DNA of 64,000 nt from an uncultured Oscillospiraceae bacterium (GCA_934446355.1 CAKSEC010000001.1:246004-310003); one strand, 5' to 3'; numbered from the stretch's first letter, positions 24,766-33,285 are shown. Made by a program: numbers and translations. Notes: generated by a model not told the origin, from the sequence alone.

Positions 24766-26397
24766 TCAATACATACCGCCCATGCCGCCTGCAGGCATTG
24801 CAGGAGCAGCGGGTGTTTCCTCAGGCTTATCTGCTACCAGCGACTCGGTGGTGAGCACCATTGCAGCAACGGAAGCGGCGTTCTGCAGAGCGGAACGTGT
24901 TACCTTTGCAGGATCAACGATACCAGCGGAGATCATGTCGCCGTAGGTTTCGGTGTAAGCGTCGAAGCCGTAGCCGACCTTGCCCTCGCGGTTGATGGTG
25001 TCGATGATGACGGAGCCTTCCAGACCTGCGTTCAGTGCGATCTGGCGAACCGGCTCTTCAAGAGCACGAAGAACGATCTTTGCGCCGGTCTTTTCGTCGC
25101 CCTCGAGAGTGTCGACAAGAGCCTTAACTGCGGGCATTGCATTGATGAGCGCAGTACCGCCGCCGGCAACTATGCCCTCTTCAACGGCAGCCTTTGTTGC
25201 TGCAAGAGCGTCCTCGATACGAAGCTTCTTTTCTTTCATCTCAACTTCTGTAGCTGCGCCGACCTTGATAACGCCTACGCCGCCGGAAAGCTTAGCAAGT
25301 CTTTCCTGAAGCTTCTCCTTGTCGAACTCGGAGGTGGTGTTCTCGATAGCGTTCTTTATCTCGGTAACACGTGACTTGATAGCGGCGCTGTCGCCGGAAC
25401 CGTCAACGATGATGGTGTTTTCCTTGTTTACCTTGACCTGCTTAGCACGGCCAAGCTGAGTGATCTGGGTCTCCTTGATATCAAGACCAAGCTCGTCGGT
25501 GATAACTTCGCCGCCGGTCAGGATAGCGATATCCTTGAGCATTTCCTTACGTCTGTCGCCAAAGCCCGGAGCCTTTACAGCAACGCATACGAACACGCCT
25601 CTCAGCTTGTTCAGAATGATGTTGGTGAGTGCGTCGCCCTCAACGTCCTCAGCGATGATGACAAGCTTCTTGCCTGCCTGAACGATCTGCTCCAGCAGCG
25701 GCAGGATATCCTGAATGGAGGATATCTTCTTGTCGGTGATGAGGATATACGGGTCGTCGATAACTGCTTCCATCTTGTCGGTATCGGTTACCATGTAGGG
25801 GGAGATATAGCCTCTGTCGAACTGCATACCCTCGACAACCTCGGAGTATGTTTCGGCGGTCTTGCCCTCTTCAAGAGTGATAACGCCGTCGGCAGTTACC
25901 TTTTCCATAGCTTCTGCGATAAGCTTGCCGACAGATTCATCGCCTGCGGATACGGTAGCGACTCTCTCGATATCCTTGCTGCCGTTTACTGCCTGAGAGT
26001 TCTTCTTTATCTCAGCGACAGCGGCGTCAACAGCCTTCTGCATACCCTTCTTTACGACCATGGGGTTTGCGCCTGCTGCGATGTTCTTCATGCCCTCGCG
26101 AACGAGCGCCTGAGCGAGCAGGGTCGCGGTAGTGGTACCGTCGCCGGCTGCGTCGTTGGTCTTGGTGGCAACTTCCTTTACGAGAGCGGCGCCCATGTTC
26201 TGGAATGCGTCCTCAAGCTCGATCTCCTTTGCGATGGTCACGCCGTCGTTGGTGATGAGCGGGCTGCCGTACTTCTTGGAAAGCACAACGTTTCTGCCCT
26301 TGGGGCCGAGAGTTATCTTAACTGTGTCTGCAAGAGTGTCTATACCTGCCTGAAGAGCCTTGCGGGCCTCTTCGCCGTAAATGATGTCCTTTGCCAT
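24766..26397 (-). CDS. groEL: Chaperonin GroEL
   Basis: 543 residues; forms the double-ring folding chamber. Family landmarks: the N-terminal LQAGIDTLADTVKITLGPKGRNVVL, the ATP-binding GDGTTTATLLAQALV near residue 86, the mid VEEGIVAGGGTALINAMP near residue 405 and the C-terminal Gly-Met tail GGMGGMY. Full length, no defects. It lies 22 bases after groES in one operon with GAGGAAC before the ATG. A CIRCE element upstream of groES implies HrcA control. Confidence 0.98.
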   Translation of the reverse strand: MAKDIIYGEEARKALQAGIDTLADTVKITLGPKGRNVVLSKKYGSPLITNDGVTIAKEIELEDAFQNMGAALVKEVATKTNDAAGDGTTTATLLAQALVREGMKNIAAGANPMVVKKGMQKAVDAAVAEIKKNSQAVNGSKDIERVATVSAGDESVGKLIAEAMEKVTADGVITLEEGKTAETYSEVVEGMQFDRGYISPYMVTDTDKMEAVIDDPYILITDKKISSIQDILPLLEQIVQAGKKLVIIAEDVEGDALTNIILNKLRGVFVCVAVKAPGFGDRRKEMLKDIAILTGGEVITDELGLDIKETQITQLGRAKQVKVNKENTIIVDGSGDSAAIKSRVTEIKNAIENTTSEFDKEKLQERLAKLSGGVGVIKVGAATEVEMKEKKLRIEDALAATKAAVEEGIVAGGGTALINAMPAVKALVDTLEGDEKTGAKIVLRALEEPVRQIALNAGLEGSVIIDTINREGKVGYGFDAYTETYGDMISAGIVDPAKVTRSALQNAASVAAMVLTTESLVADKPEETPAAPAMPAGGMGGMY

Positions 26398-26419
26398 GGT
26401 TAGTTCCTCCTTATATCGA

Positions 26420-26704
26420 TTATTCTACTACTGCGAGAATGTCGGACTGTCTGAGAATGGAATACTCAACGCCGTCTACCTTAACCTCTGTGCCTGCATA
26501 CTTGCTGATGAGCACCTTGTCGCCGACCTTAACGTGCATTGTTATCTCCTTGCCGTCAACGTTTCCGCCGGGGCCTACTGCGACTACCTCTGCGATAGAG
26601 GGCTTTTCCTGTGCAGAAGCTGTCAGGATAATACCGCTCTTGGTGGTCTCCTCTGCTTCGACCATCTTTATTACTACACGGTCTGCCAAAGGCTTGATTG
26701 TCAT
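26420..26704 (-). CDS. groES: Co-chaperonin GroES
   Basis: 94 residues; caps GroEL. It has the signature IKPLADRVVIKMVEAEETTKSGI at the N-terminus (mobile loop included) and KVGDKVLISKYAGTEV. AGGAGGAAT precedes the ATG. It is the first gene of groESL, downstream of CIRCE. Confidence 0.98.
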   Translation of the reverse strand: MTIKPLADRVVIKMVEAEETTKSGIILTASAQEKPSIAEVVAVGPGGNVDGKEITMHVKVGDKVLISKYAGTEVKVDGVEYSILRQSDILAVVE

Positions 26705-26743
26705 ATCTATATTCCTCCTAAACTATAATGTACGATGTTTATG

Positions 26744-26802
26744 TTAGCACTCTATTTCTTGGAGTGCTAATTATATTTTAACCATTATTCAGAAAAAATC
26801 AA
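26744..26802 (-). promoter_or_regulatory. groESL promoter with CIRCE element
   Basis: TTAGCACTC (26744-26752), 9 bases, GAGTGCTAA (26762-26770) is a perfect CIRCE inverted repeat, the binding site of the HrcA repressor. Upstream on the minus strand a -35 TTGATT (26797-26802) and -10 TAAAAT (26775-26780) are 16 bases apart. hrcA itself is not in the window. The stretch 26803-27050 shows no other feature. Confidence 0.92.
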
Positions 26803-27050
26803 GGGGTAAACGGGCATTTTTTCACAATTTCGTATATCTTGCTTTATTTGCACATTTTGGCGGTATAGAATTTGGCAATATTGCACAAGCGATGTTATGC
26901 CTGCGGGTCGGGTATATGCGATACTATTTTATATAACGCCTTCCTGTTGATTCTATTCGTGGATCTGGGATAAAAGACTTACAGACGGCAAAACTGACGG
27001 AATGCACATTCTGCAGGGCTCTGGGGCGTGATTATTCGTAAGTTTTTTCA

Positions 27051-27079
27051 TTGCAAATTGCCGTAAGATGTGCTACAAT
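27051..27079 (+). promoter_or_regulatory. azlCD promoter
   Basis: TTGCAA (27051-27056), 17-base spacer, TACAAT (27074-27079). Its position rules out the longer azlC reading frame, which starts inside it. Confidence 0.7.
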
Positions 27080-27122
27080 GAATAAGTTGTTTGATAAGAA
27101 AGGAATCGGGAAAAAGAACATA

Positions 27123-27863
27123 ATGTCTAAAAAAGCAAATAACGGGGCTGTACGCTCCGAATATCTGAGTGGATTAAAGGGCGGACTGCCGATAGGGCTG
27201 GGGTATCTTTCGGTATCTTTCGCATTCGGCATTTCTGCAGTACAAAAGGGGCTGCCGCCGCTCGCTGCTATAATCATATCTATGAGCTGCCTTACCTCGG
27301 CGGGTCAGGTGGCGGGCGTGGAAACGATAGCCGCTGGCGGCGGTTTTGCTGAAATTGCTGTCGCACAGCTTATAATCAATCTGCGGTACTCGCTGATGAG
27401 CCTGTCGCTCAGTCAGAAGCTGTGCAGGAAATACAGTCTGTTTCACAGGCTGACAACTTCTTTCGGCGTGACGGACGAGGTGTTCGCTGTGGCAAGCGCA
27501 CGCACTGAGGAGGTCACTCCGGCTTATATGTACGGGCTTATCACGCTGCCTTATATAATGTGGGCTGCGGGCACTGCGGCAGGTGCGCTGCTGGGGAACG
27601 TACTGCCGGAAATGGTGCGGTCGGCTCTTGGAATAGCGATATATGGAATGTTCATTGCAATAGTCATTCCGCCTGCAAGACGGTTCAAGGGGGTTCTGGC
27701 GGTGTCGATTGGGGCTGCTGCGCTGTCCTGTATTATCAGGTTCGTGCCGGCGTTCAGCTTCATTACATCGGGCTTTTCGGTGATAATATGCACAGTTATT
27801 GCAGCGGCGGTGGGCGCACTGCTGTTCCCGCGCCCGACAGAGGACGGTGAAGCAGATGACTGA
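27123..27863 (+). CDS. azlC: AzlC-family branched-chain amino acid exporter subunit
   Basis: 246 residues with about 6 membrane segments. AzlC with AzlD exports branched-chain amino acids. Recognisable are GLKGGLPIGLGYLSVSFAFGISA (start), SAGQVAGVETIAAGGG, LIINLRYSLMSLSLSQKL and FGVTDEVFAVA, all typical of AzlC. The start at 27123 is inferred from the promoter position and family length; its ribosome-binding site is weak. The reading frame overlaps azlD by 8 bases. Confidence 0.92.
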   Translation: MSKKANNGAVRSEYLSGLKGGLPIGLGYLSVSFAFGISAVQKGLPPLAAIIISMSCLTSAGQVAGVETIAAGGGFAEIAVAQLIINLRYSLMSLSLSQKLCRKYSLFHRLTTSFGVTDEVFAVASARTEEVTPAYMYGLITLPYIMWAAGTAAGALLGNVLPEMVRSALGIAIYGMFIAIVIPPARRFKGVLAVSIGAAALSCIIRFVPAFSFITSGFSVIICTVIAAAVGALLFPRPTEDGEADD

Positions 27864-28182
27864 TACATTATACCTTTGCCTGAGTATTCTCACCATGGCG
27901 CTGGTGACTTACCTCGTCAGAATGCTGCCGCTTGCGGCGATACGCAAGAGGATACGCTCGCCGTTTTTGCTGAGTTTTCTGTATTACGTGCCCTACGCCG
28001 TGCTGACTGCTATGACGATCCCCGGAATATTCTTCAGCACTGCTTCTATAATATCCGCCTGCGTGGGATTCGCTGCGGCTGTTGTGGCGGCGTTCTTTGA
28101 CCGCGGACTGCTGATCGTTGCGGCGTCCGCCTGTGCGGGAGTGCTGGCTTGTGAGTTTGTTATGCAGATGGTTGCGCAGTGA
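27856..28182 (+). CDS. azlD: AzlD-family transporter subunit
   Basis: 108 residues with four hydrophobic segments. AzlD is the small partner of AzlC. The segment VTYLVRMLPLAAIRKRIRSPFLLSFLYYVPYAVLTAMTIPGI is characteristic. The ATG overlaps the azlC stop region (8 bases), so translation is coupled. Confidence 0.92.
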   Translation: MTDTLYLCLSILTMALVTYLVRMLPLAAIRKRIRSPFLLSFLYYVPYAVLTAMTIPGIFFSTASIISACVGFAAAVVAAFFDRGLLIVAASACAGVLACEFVMQMVAQ

Positions 28183-28188
28183 ACATAA

Positions 28189-28224
28189 AAAGAGCACCAC
28201 ACGATTTTTTGTGCGGTGCTCTTT
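28189..28224. terminator. Bidirectional terminator after azlD
   Basis: AAAGAGCACC (28189-28198) pairs with GGTGCTCTTT (28215-28224). It also serves the convergent methyltransferase gene that ends at 28226. Confidence 0.85.
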
Positions 28225-28225
28225 C

Positions 28226-28897
28226 TTATTTAACGGCTAGTATGACTGCGAATTTTCTGCAGCAGTACACGCACTGGACCTCGGAGAAGCCGCTTTTTCT
28301 CAGCATATCGACTTCGGCTTCTACGGTGCATTCCTTGTCAAGCTTTCTGCGTTCTTTCCACAACTCAATGTCGTGGGGGGTAAGACCGCTCGATTCCAGC
28401 TGTTTTACCCAGTATTCGTCATACCACTTGTCGAGCTGGTCGGAGCCGGCACGAAACTGGTCGTAGTTCACAAAAACGCCTTTGGGGTCAAGCTTTGCGT
28501 ATATTTCGTCAAAAAGCTTATGCTTGGCTGCGTCCTCTAAGTGGTGTATGGACAGGCCGGAAATCACTGCGTCGCACTCGCCGTCGGGCAGCGCTTTGGT
28601 GTAGTCCATCTCAAGATAGCTGAAATTCTCAAGTCCTGCAAATCGCTTCTTTGCGGCCTGCATCATCTCGCCTGCGATATCTGTGAGGATATATTCCGCC
28701 TGCGGGTAATGCTTATACCAGAAGCTTGTCAGCAGACCTGTGCCTGCGCCGAGGTCCACTACCCTGCGCACGGTCGGGAGATTCGCTGCGATGAAGCTTG
28801 TCGTCTTGTCGTAGTACTCGTCGAAGCAGGGTATGAACAAACGTCTTTTCTGGTCGTATTCCTGCGCAATGAGGTTGAATTGCTCTTTTATATCCAT
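28226..28897 (-). CDS. SAM-dependent methyltransferase
   Basis: 223 residues, class I fold. Motif I is VVDLGAGTGLLTSFW (near residue 45), then YILTDIAGEMMQAAKKRF and the post-motif CDAVISGLSIHHL (near residue 110). The acceptor substrate is unknown; the pattern is like small-molecule methyltransferases with an N-terminal FNLIAQEYDQKR. AAGGAGGAC lies 5 bases before the ATG at 28897; the frame runs 28 codons further upstream across the promoter, so those are not coding. Confidence 0.88.
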   Translation of the reverse strand: MDIKEQFNLIAQEYDQKRRLFIPCFDEYYDKTTSFIAANLPTVRRVVDLGAGTGLLTSFWYKHYPQAEYILTDIAGEMMQAAKKRFAGLENFSYLEMDYTKALPDGECDAVISGLSIHHLEDAAKHKLFDEIYAKLDPKGVFVNYDQFRAGSDQLDKWYDEYWVKQLESSGLTPHDIELWKERRKLDKECTVEAEVDMLRKSGFSEVQCVYCCRKFAVILAVK

Positions 28898-28940
28898 TTG
28901 TGTCCTCCTTGTACATCTTGCGTTATATATCTTTTGTTGT

Positions 28941-28969
28941 ATTATAGCACTGTATTTTTTATTTGTCAA
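28941..28969 (-). promoter_or_regulatory. Promoter of the methyltransferase gene
   Basis: Minus strand: TTGACA (28964-28969), 17-base spacer, TATAAT (28941-28946). It is back to back with the promoter of the acetyltransferase gene. Confidence 0.85.
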
Positions 28970-28974
28970 TGGGC

Positions 28975-29003
28975 TTGACAAAAATTACACAGAGATGTAT
29001 TAT
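28975..29003 (+). promoter_or_regulatory. Promoter of the AAC(3)-family gene
   Basis: TTGACA (28975-28980), 17-base spacer, TATTAT (28998-29003). The leader to the ATG at 29052 is about 40 bases. Confidence 0.8.
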
Positions 29004-29051
29004 GGTATTCTGCACTTTTTATTGGGTGCTGTATTGAAAAGGAGGATTGAT

Positions 29052-29786
29052 ATGAACAAATCAGATTTAGTCGAGGGACTACGCAAAATGGGTCTGGCGG
29101 GAGGAATGTCGGTTGAGGTGCACAGCAGTCTTAGCAGCTTCGGGCAGGTGGACGGCGGTGCTGACGCTGTTATCGACGCACTGCAGGAATGCGTCGGCGG
29201 CGATGGCAGCATATTCATGCCTGCGCTGCGGCTCAGCCCTGAACTTGAACTGACTCAGCAGGACAAGCAGCTTGGCATTTCCGTCAAGATAAAAATACTC
29301 CCTGAGAACAGGGAGCGCACGGCAATGGGTGTAATTGCGGATACATTCAGAATGCGGCCTGACGTTGTGACCGGCTCAGGAGTTATGCAGGTCAGCGGGT
29401 GGGGCAAACAGGCTCAGCAGGCGGCTGTCGGCGGTTTTGACTATGTGCTGAAAAACGGCGGTAAGGGTCTGCTTCTGGGTGTGGATATCTACAAGCTGAC
29501 AGCTATGCACTATGTCGAATACCTGATACCTGAGGATATCCGTGCGCTCACTGCTCCTACGGACGAGGTGAACAGTGTGTACCCGCCGGACGAATGGTTC
29601 ATCGAGGTGGGCAGGCTTCCGGTCATGGGGTGGTATGAGATACAGGAAAAAGCGCTCGAAAAGGGGATCATTCAGAGGTCTGTGCTCGGAAAATGTCCGG
29701 TGATGTTCTTTGATCTTTACGGGGTCGTCGGGCTGTATGAGCAGGCTTTGCGTAATGACCCGTACAGGCTTTTCGGATTGAGATAA
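29052..29786 (+). CDS. AAC(3)-family N-acetyltransferase
   Basis: 244 residues. The family (Antibiotic_NAT) includes aminoglycoside 3-N-acetyltransferases. Landmarks: MSVEVHSSLSSFGQVDGGADAVIDAL (near residue 18), GSIFMPA, a weakly conserved RPDVVTGSG region, GKGLLLGVDIYKLTAMHYVEY with the His of the active-site pair, and a C-terminal GKCPVMFFDLYGVVGLYEQAL. It is shorter than clinical AAC(3) enzymes (~260-280), so antibiotic acetylation is only possible, not shown. AAGGAGG sits 5 bases before the ATG. It has its own promoter and terminator. Confidence 0.85.
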   Translation: MNKSDLVEGLRKMGLAGGMSVEVHSSLSSFGQVDGGADAVIDALQECVGGDGSIFMPALRLSPELELTQQDKQLGISVKIKILPENRERTAMGVIADTFRMRPDVVTGSGVMQVSGWGKQAQQAAVGGFDYVLKNGGKGLLLGVDIYKLTAMHYVEYLIPEDIRALTAPTDEVNSVYPPDEWFIEVGRLPVMGWYEIQEKALEKGIIQRSVLGKCPVMFFDLYGVVGLYEQALRNDPYRLFGLR

Positions 29787-29790
29787 ATCA

Positions 29791-29827
29791 TGCGTTATTC
29801 ACGAATCTGTGAATAACGCAAATTTTT
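29791..29827 (+). terminator. Terminator of the AAC(3)-family gene
   Basis: TGCGTTATTCAC (29791-29802) pairs perfectly with GTGAATAACGCA (29809-29820), followed by AATTTTTTT. Confidence 0.9.
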
Positions 29828-29841
29828 TTAGTCTACCCTAC

Positions 29842-29898
29842 TTGACAAATCGACATGGGTGCTGTATAATATAATCAAACGATTGAACACTTGTTCAA
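29842..29898 (+). promoter_or_regulatory. Promoter and SmtB/ArsR-type operator
   Basis: TTGACA (29842-29847), 17-base spacer, TATAAT (29865-29870). The near-perfect inverted repeat TTGAACACTTGTTCAA (29883-29898) lies at the transcription start; its core TGAACA-CT-TGTTCA matches the 12-2-12 operator of SmtB/CadC regulators. The adjacent regulator gene should bind it. Confidence 0.88.
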
Positions 29899-29924
29899 AT
29901 GATTTCACAAAGGAGGTCCAACTG

Positions 29925-30281
29925 ATGGAAAACGACGCACCGCACTGTGATTTTATGCACGTGCACGCCGACGCACTTGATAAGATAAATTCCTCAATGC
30001 CTGATGAGGACACGCTGATAGACCTCGCAGAACTGTTCAAGATATTCGGTGATTCAACCCGCATAAAGCTGCTGACCGCGCTCAGCCATGGTGAGCTTTG
30101 CGTATGCGATATGTCAAAGCTTGTCGGAATGACGGTGTCTGCGGTTTCGCACCAGCTTAAAATATTGAGAAACTCAAAGCTGGTCAGCTGCCGCCGTGAC
30201 GGAAAGACGGTGTTCTATTCTCTGGCTGATGGTCATGTGAACACAATGCTGCAGCAGGGGCTGGAGCACATCAACGAATGA
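29925..30281 (+). CDS. ArsR/SmtB-family metal sensor (CadC-like)
   Basis: 118 residues. It represses its operon until metal is bound. It has the winged helix GDSTRIKLLTALSHGELCVCDMSKLVGMTVSAVSHQLKILRNSKLV; the CVC in helix 3 is the cysteine pair of CadC/ArsR sites. The C-terminal ADGHVNTMLQQGLEHINE has the Asp-His...His-Glu spacing of the helix-5 Zn site, and the N-terminus has HCDFMHVHAD. Both site types being present suggests Cd/Zn/Pb sensing. GGAGG lies 8 bases before the ATG at 29925. The operator lies 27 bases upstream. Confidence 0.93.
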   Translation: MENDAPHCDFMHVHADALDKINSSMPDEDTLIDLAELFKIFGDSTRIKLLTALSHGELCVCDMSKLVGMTVSAVSHQLKILRNSKLVSCRRDGKTVFYSLADGHVNTMLQQGLEHINE

Positions 30282-30298
30282 CGAAAAGGAGCATATCA

Positions 30299-30922
30299 AT
30301 GGATTTCTGGGATAAGATAGCCGATTTTTATGATATTGCGGAAAGCTTCAACGGAAGCGTATACGGCGAGATGTGCGACATCACACGCCGCCTTGTACCG
30401 AGGGGCGCAAAGGTCCTTGACTGTGCGGCGGGTACGGGCGAACTTTCTCTTGCCGCCGCAGCGAAAGCGGGCAGCGTTCTTTGCACGGATCTTTCGGAAA
30501 ATATGCTGAAAAATGCACGCAGGAAAGCTGAATACTACAGGCTGACGAACATCTCGTTCGAGGAGCGCAATATATTCCATCTTGACGACCCTGACGAAAC
30601 CTATGATGTGGTCATCGCAGGGAACGTGCTTCACCTGCTGAGCGACCCCAAGGCTGCGGTAAAGGAACTTTATCGTGTGCTTAAGCCGGGCGGAAAGCTT
30701 CTGCTTCCGACCTTTACCACAAGAAACAAGGGAAAGCTGATGATAAAGCTTTATATGATGCTGGGCTTCCGGCCGTCTGAAAGCTACAGCCCGTCACAGT
30801 ATCGGGATATGCTTATCGGGTGCGGATTAGGTACAGTCAAAACAAAGCTTATCAGCGGACGTATTCCCTGCTGCTATGCAGTTATAGTCAAGCAATTATC
30901 AGAGGGTACCTCTGAAAAATAA
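30299..30922 (+). CDS. SAM-dependent methyltransferase in the metal operon
   Basis: 207 residues, class I: VLDCAAGTGELSLAAAAKAG (near residue 40), SVLCTDLSENMLKNARRKAE, VIAGNVLHLLSDP and ELYRVLKPGGKLLLP, typical of the UbiE/COQ5-like group. No arsenite-methyltransferase cysteines are evident. AAAAGGAGC sits 7 bases before the ATG at 30299; an ATG at 30278 overlaps the previous stop but has no own site. Position between the regulator and the HMA protein suggests a role in the metal response, but its substrate is unknown. Confidence 0.85.
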   Translation: MDFWDKIADFYDIAESFNGSVYGEMCDITRRLVPRGAKVLDCAAGTGELSLAAAAKAGSVLCTDLSENMLKNARRKAEYYRLTNISFEERNIFHLDDPDETYDVVIAGNVLHLLSDPKAAVKELYRVLKPGGKLLLPTFTTRNKGKLMIKLYMMLGFRPSESYSPSQYRDMLIGCGLGTVKTKLISGRIPCCYAVIVKQLSEGTSEK

Positions 30923-30958
30923 ACAACAAACTTTGATGACAAGAAAGGAACTGCCACT

Positions 30959-31177
30959 ATGAAAAAGACATTCAAGCTCGTTGACCTCGACTGCGCACAC
31001 TGCGCTGCAAAGATGGAGGAGGCAATAAAGAAGCTTCCCGGCGTAACGGACGCTTCCGTAAACTTCCTCAGCCAGAAGCTGACCCTTGAGGCTCCTGATG
31101 ATTCCTTTGACGATATCGTAAAGCTGATGGTCAAGACCTGCAGGGATATCGAGCCGGACTGCACCATAAAGGTGTAA
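30959..31177 (+). CDS. HMA-domain metal chaperone-like protein
   Basis: 72 residues, a single heavy-metal-associated domain with the metal-binding motif DLDCAHCAAKME at residues ~8-19. It probably delivers Zn, Cd or Pb to, or acts as a detached N-terminal domain of, the P1B ATPase encoded 26 bases downstream, which lacks its own CxxC domain. AAAGGAAC precedes the ATG. Confidence 0.92.
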   Translation: MKKTFKLVDLDCAHCAAKMEEAIKKLPGVTDASVNFLSQKLTLEAPDDSFDDIVKLMVKTCRDIEPDCTIKV

Positions 31178-31203
31178 ATTATCAACTGACGAGGTGAGCA
31201 GCT

Positions 31204-33138
31204 ATGAGCAAAAAACAGAAAAAAATGCTGATACGCATTATCGTGGCGGCTGTTATCTGGGTTGCCGGCTTCACTGCCGAGAAAATATTCAGCGAACAGC
31301 TTGAAGCTGCAGGACGGTTCAGTCTGATAGGCTTCATCGACCTTGCCGTGTTCGCAGCCGCTTACCTTGTTATCGGCTGGGACATTCTCTGGAAAGCGAT
31401 ACGCAACATCGCACATGGTCAGGTTTTCGATGAGAACTTCCTTATGGCTATAGCCTCCATCGGCGCAATGATCGTCGGCGAATACGACGAGGGCGGCGCT
31501 GTAATGATACTCTATCAGGTCGGAGAGCTGTTCCAGAGCGTGGCAGTGGGCAAGTCCCGCCGGTCTATCGCAGAGATGGTGGACATCAACCCTGAATACG
31601 CAAATGTCGAGCGTGACGGAGAGGTTTCCGAGGTATCGCCGGAGGACGTAGCGGCAGGCGAGATAATCGTCATAAGACCCGGCGAAAGGATACCGCTGGA
31701 CGGCACGGTCCTTTCGGGCTCGTCAGAACTTAATACGGCAGCCCTCACCGGTGAAAGCGCGCTGCGTGCAGTTGCCGAGGGGGACGAGGTGATAAGCGGG
31801 TGTATCAATACCAACGGGCTTCTGCGTGTAAAGGTGTCCAGACCTTATTCTGATTCCACTGTTGCACGTATACTGGAGCTTGTGGAAAACTCTACTGAGA
31901 ACAAGGCAAAGACGGAGAACTTCATCACGAAATTCGCCCGTGTGTATACGCCAATCGTGGTGTTTGCCGCTCTGGCGCTTGCGGTTATTCCGGGATTCGT
32001 TCAGGCGGCAATGTCGGGCTGGACGGACTTTTCCGGCTGGCTTGGAAGCGAGGGCAGCGAGGGCTGGATATACCGTGCGCTGACGTTCCTTGTCGTATCG
32101 TGTCCGTGCGCTCTGGTCATTTCCGTTCCGCTGTCGTATTTCGGCGGTATCGGCGGCGCTTCTAAATTCGGCATTATGATAAAGGGTGCGAATTACCTTG
32201 AGGAACTTGCAAAGGCGCAGACCTTTGTTTTCGACAAGACCGGTACTCTTACAAAGGGCAGCTTTGCGGTGACGAGTATCGTTGCGGACGGAATGACGGA
32301 GGACGAACTTCTCGGTATGTGTGCGGCGGCGGAGGCTTTCTCGACACACCCGATAGCGCAGTCCATCATTGCCGAGGGCAAGAAGCGCTCGCTCACACAG
32401 ACGGCTTCTGACGCTGAGGAGATAGCAGGCTATGGAGTTAAGGCGGTCGTTGGCGGAAAGACAGTGATCGCTGGTAACTACCGCCTGATGGAAAAGGAGA
32501 ATATTGCTGCGCCTGCGGTCAGCACGGCGGGCACTGTGGTGCACTGTGCGGCTGACGGGAAATACGCAGGATATATCGTTATATCTGACGAGATAAAGCC
32601 GGGCACGCCGTCTGCGCTGGCTGCCCTGAAGAATCTTTGCGGTGCAAAGACGATAATGCTGACCGGCGACCGGAAGGCTGCGGCAGAGGCTGTTGCGGCA
32701 CAGGCGGGTATCGACGAATATCACGCTGAACTGCTTCCTGACGGAAAGGTTTCACGGGTCGAGGAACTATACAAGGCAAAGCCGGAAAATACCACGCTGG
32801 TGTTTGTCGGCGACGGCATGAACGACGCTCCGGCGCTGGCACGTGCCGATGTCGGAATAGCTATGGGTGCGATGGGAAGCGACGCTGCTATCGAAGCGGC
32901 TGATATCGTGCTGATGAACGACAATATCGAAAGTCTGCCGACGGCGGTGCGTATCTCAAGAAAGACGCATTCTATCGTAATGCAGAACATCATCCTTGCG
33001 CTCAGCGTAAAGGCGCTCATCATGCTGCTGACTGCGATAGGTATAGGCAATATGTGGCTGGCTGTATTCGGTGATGTCGGCGTGGCTGTTATTGCGATAC
33101 TCAATGCTATGAGGGCTATGCGGATAAAGGCGAAATAA
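31204..33138 (+). CDS. cadA: P1B-type heavy-metal exporting ATPase (Zn/Cd/Pb, CadA-like)
   Basis: 644 residues. Motifs: AALTGES (actuator), the membrane metal site SCPCALVIS, the phosphorylated Asp in FDKTGTLTKG, STHPIAQSI (HP motif), TGDRKAAAE and GDGMNDAPALARADVG (P domain), and the C-terminal FGDVGVAVIAILNAMRAMR whose Asp with CPC is typical of the Zn/Cd/Pb group. The N-terminal CxxC domain is missing; it seems to be encoded separately just upstream. The start at 31204 has AGGTGAGC upstream. Confidence 0.94.
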   Translation: MSKKQKKMLIRIIVAAVIWVAGFTAEKIFSEQLEAAGRFSLIGFIDLAVFAAAYLVIGWDILWKAIRNIAHGQVFDENFLMAIASIGAMIVGEYDEGGAVMILYQVGELFQSVAVGKSRRSIAEMVDINPEYANVERDGEVSEVSPEDVAAGEIIVIRPGERIPLDGTVLSGSSELNTAALTGESALRAVAEGDEVISGCINTNGLLRVKVSRPYSDSTVARILELVENSTENKAKTENFITKFARVYTPIVVFAALALAVIPGFVQAAMSGWTDFSGWLGSEGSEGWIYRALTFLVVSCPCALVISVPLSYFGGIGGASKFGIMIKGANYLEELAKAQTFVFDKTGTLTKGSFAVTSIVADGMTEDELLGMCAAAEAFSTHPIAQSIIAEGKKRSLTQTASDAEEIAGYGVKAVVGGKTVIAGNYRLMEKENIAAPAVSTAGTVVHCAADGKYAGYIVISDEIKPGTPSALAALKNLCGAKTIMLTGDRKAAAEAVAAQAGIDEYHAELLPDGKVSRVEELYKAKPENTTLVFVGDGMNDAPALARADVGIAMGAMGSDAAIEAADIVLMNDNIESLPTAVRISRKTHSIVMQNIILALSVKALIMLLTAIGIGNMWLAVFGDVGVAVIAILNAMRAMRIKAK

Positions 33139-33162
33139 ACGGTCTTCCGGTTTGAAAAAAGT

Positions 33163-33195
33163 AAGCTGTGTGGGAATTTCCTGCACAGCTTTTCT
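33163..33195 (+). terminator. Terminator of the metal operon
   Basis: AAGCTGTG (33163-33170) pairs with CACAGCTT (33184-33191), followed by TTTCTTG. Just beyond lies a repeat fragment. Confidence 0.75.
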
Positions 33196-33199
33196 TGTA

Positions 33200-33238
33200 T
33201 TTATCGACAGTCTGGGCGTAGACTTTTTCAACATACTG
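33200..33238 (-). repeat. End fragment of the interspersed repeat
   Basis: In reverse orientation: TCAGTATGTTGAAAAAGTC, then CCCAGACTGTCGATAAA. This is the left end of the family with its TGTTGAAAA tail; the rest of the element is missing. Confidence 0.7.
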
Positions 33239-33239
33239 A

Positions 33240-33272
33240 ACTGCGGGGGCTGTTTTATACAGTCCCCGCAGT
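33240..33272. terminator. Terminator after thiT
   Basis: ACTGCGGGGGCTG (33240-33252) pairs with CAGTCCCCGCAGT (33260-33272), with one mismatch. T-rich sequence follows on the plus strand; thiT ends at 33286 on the minus strand. Confidence 0.7.
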
Positions 33273-33285
33273 GGATTTTGTTTTA

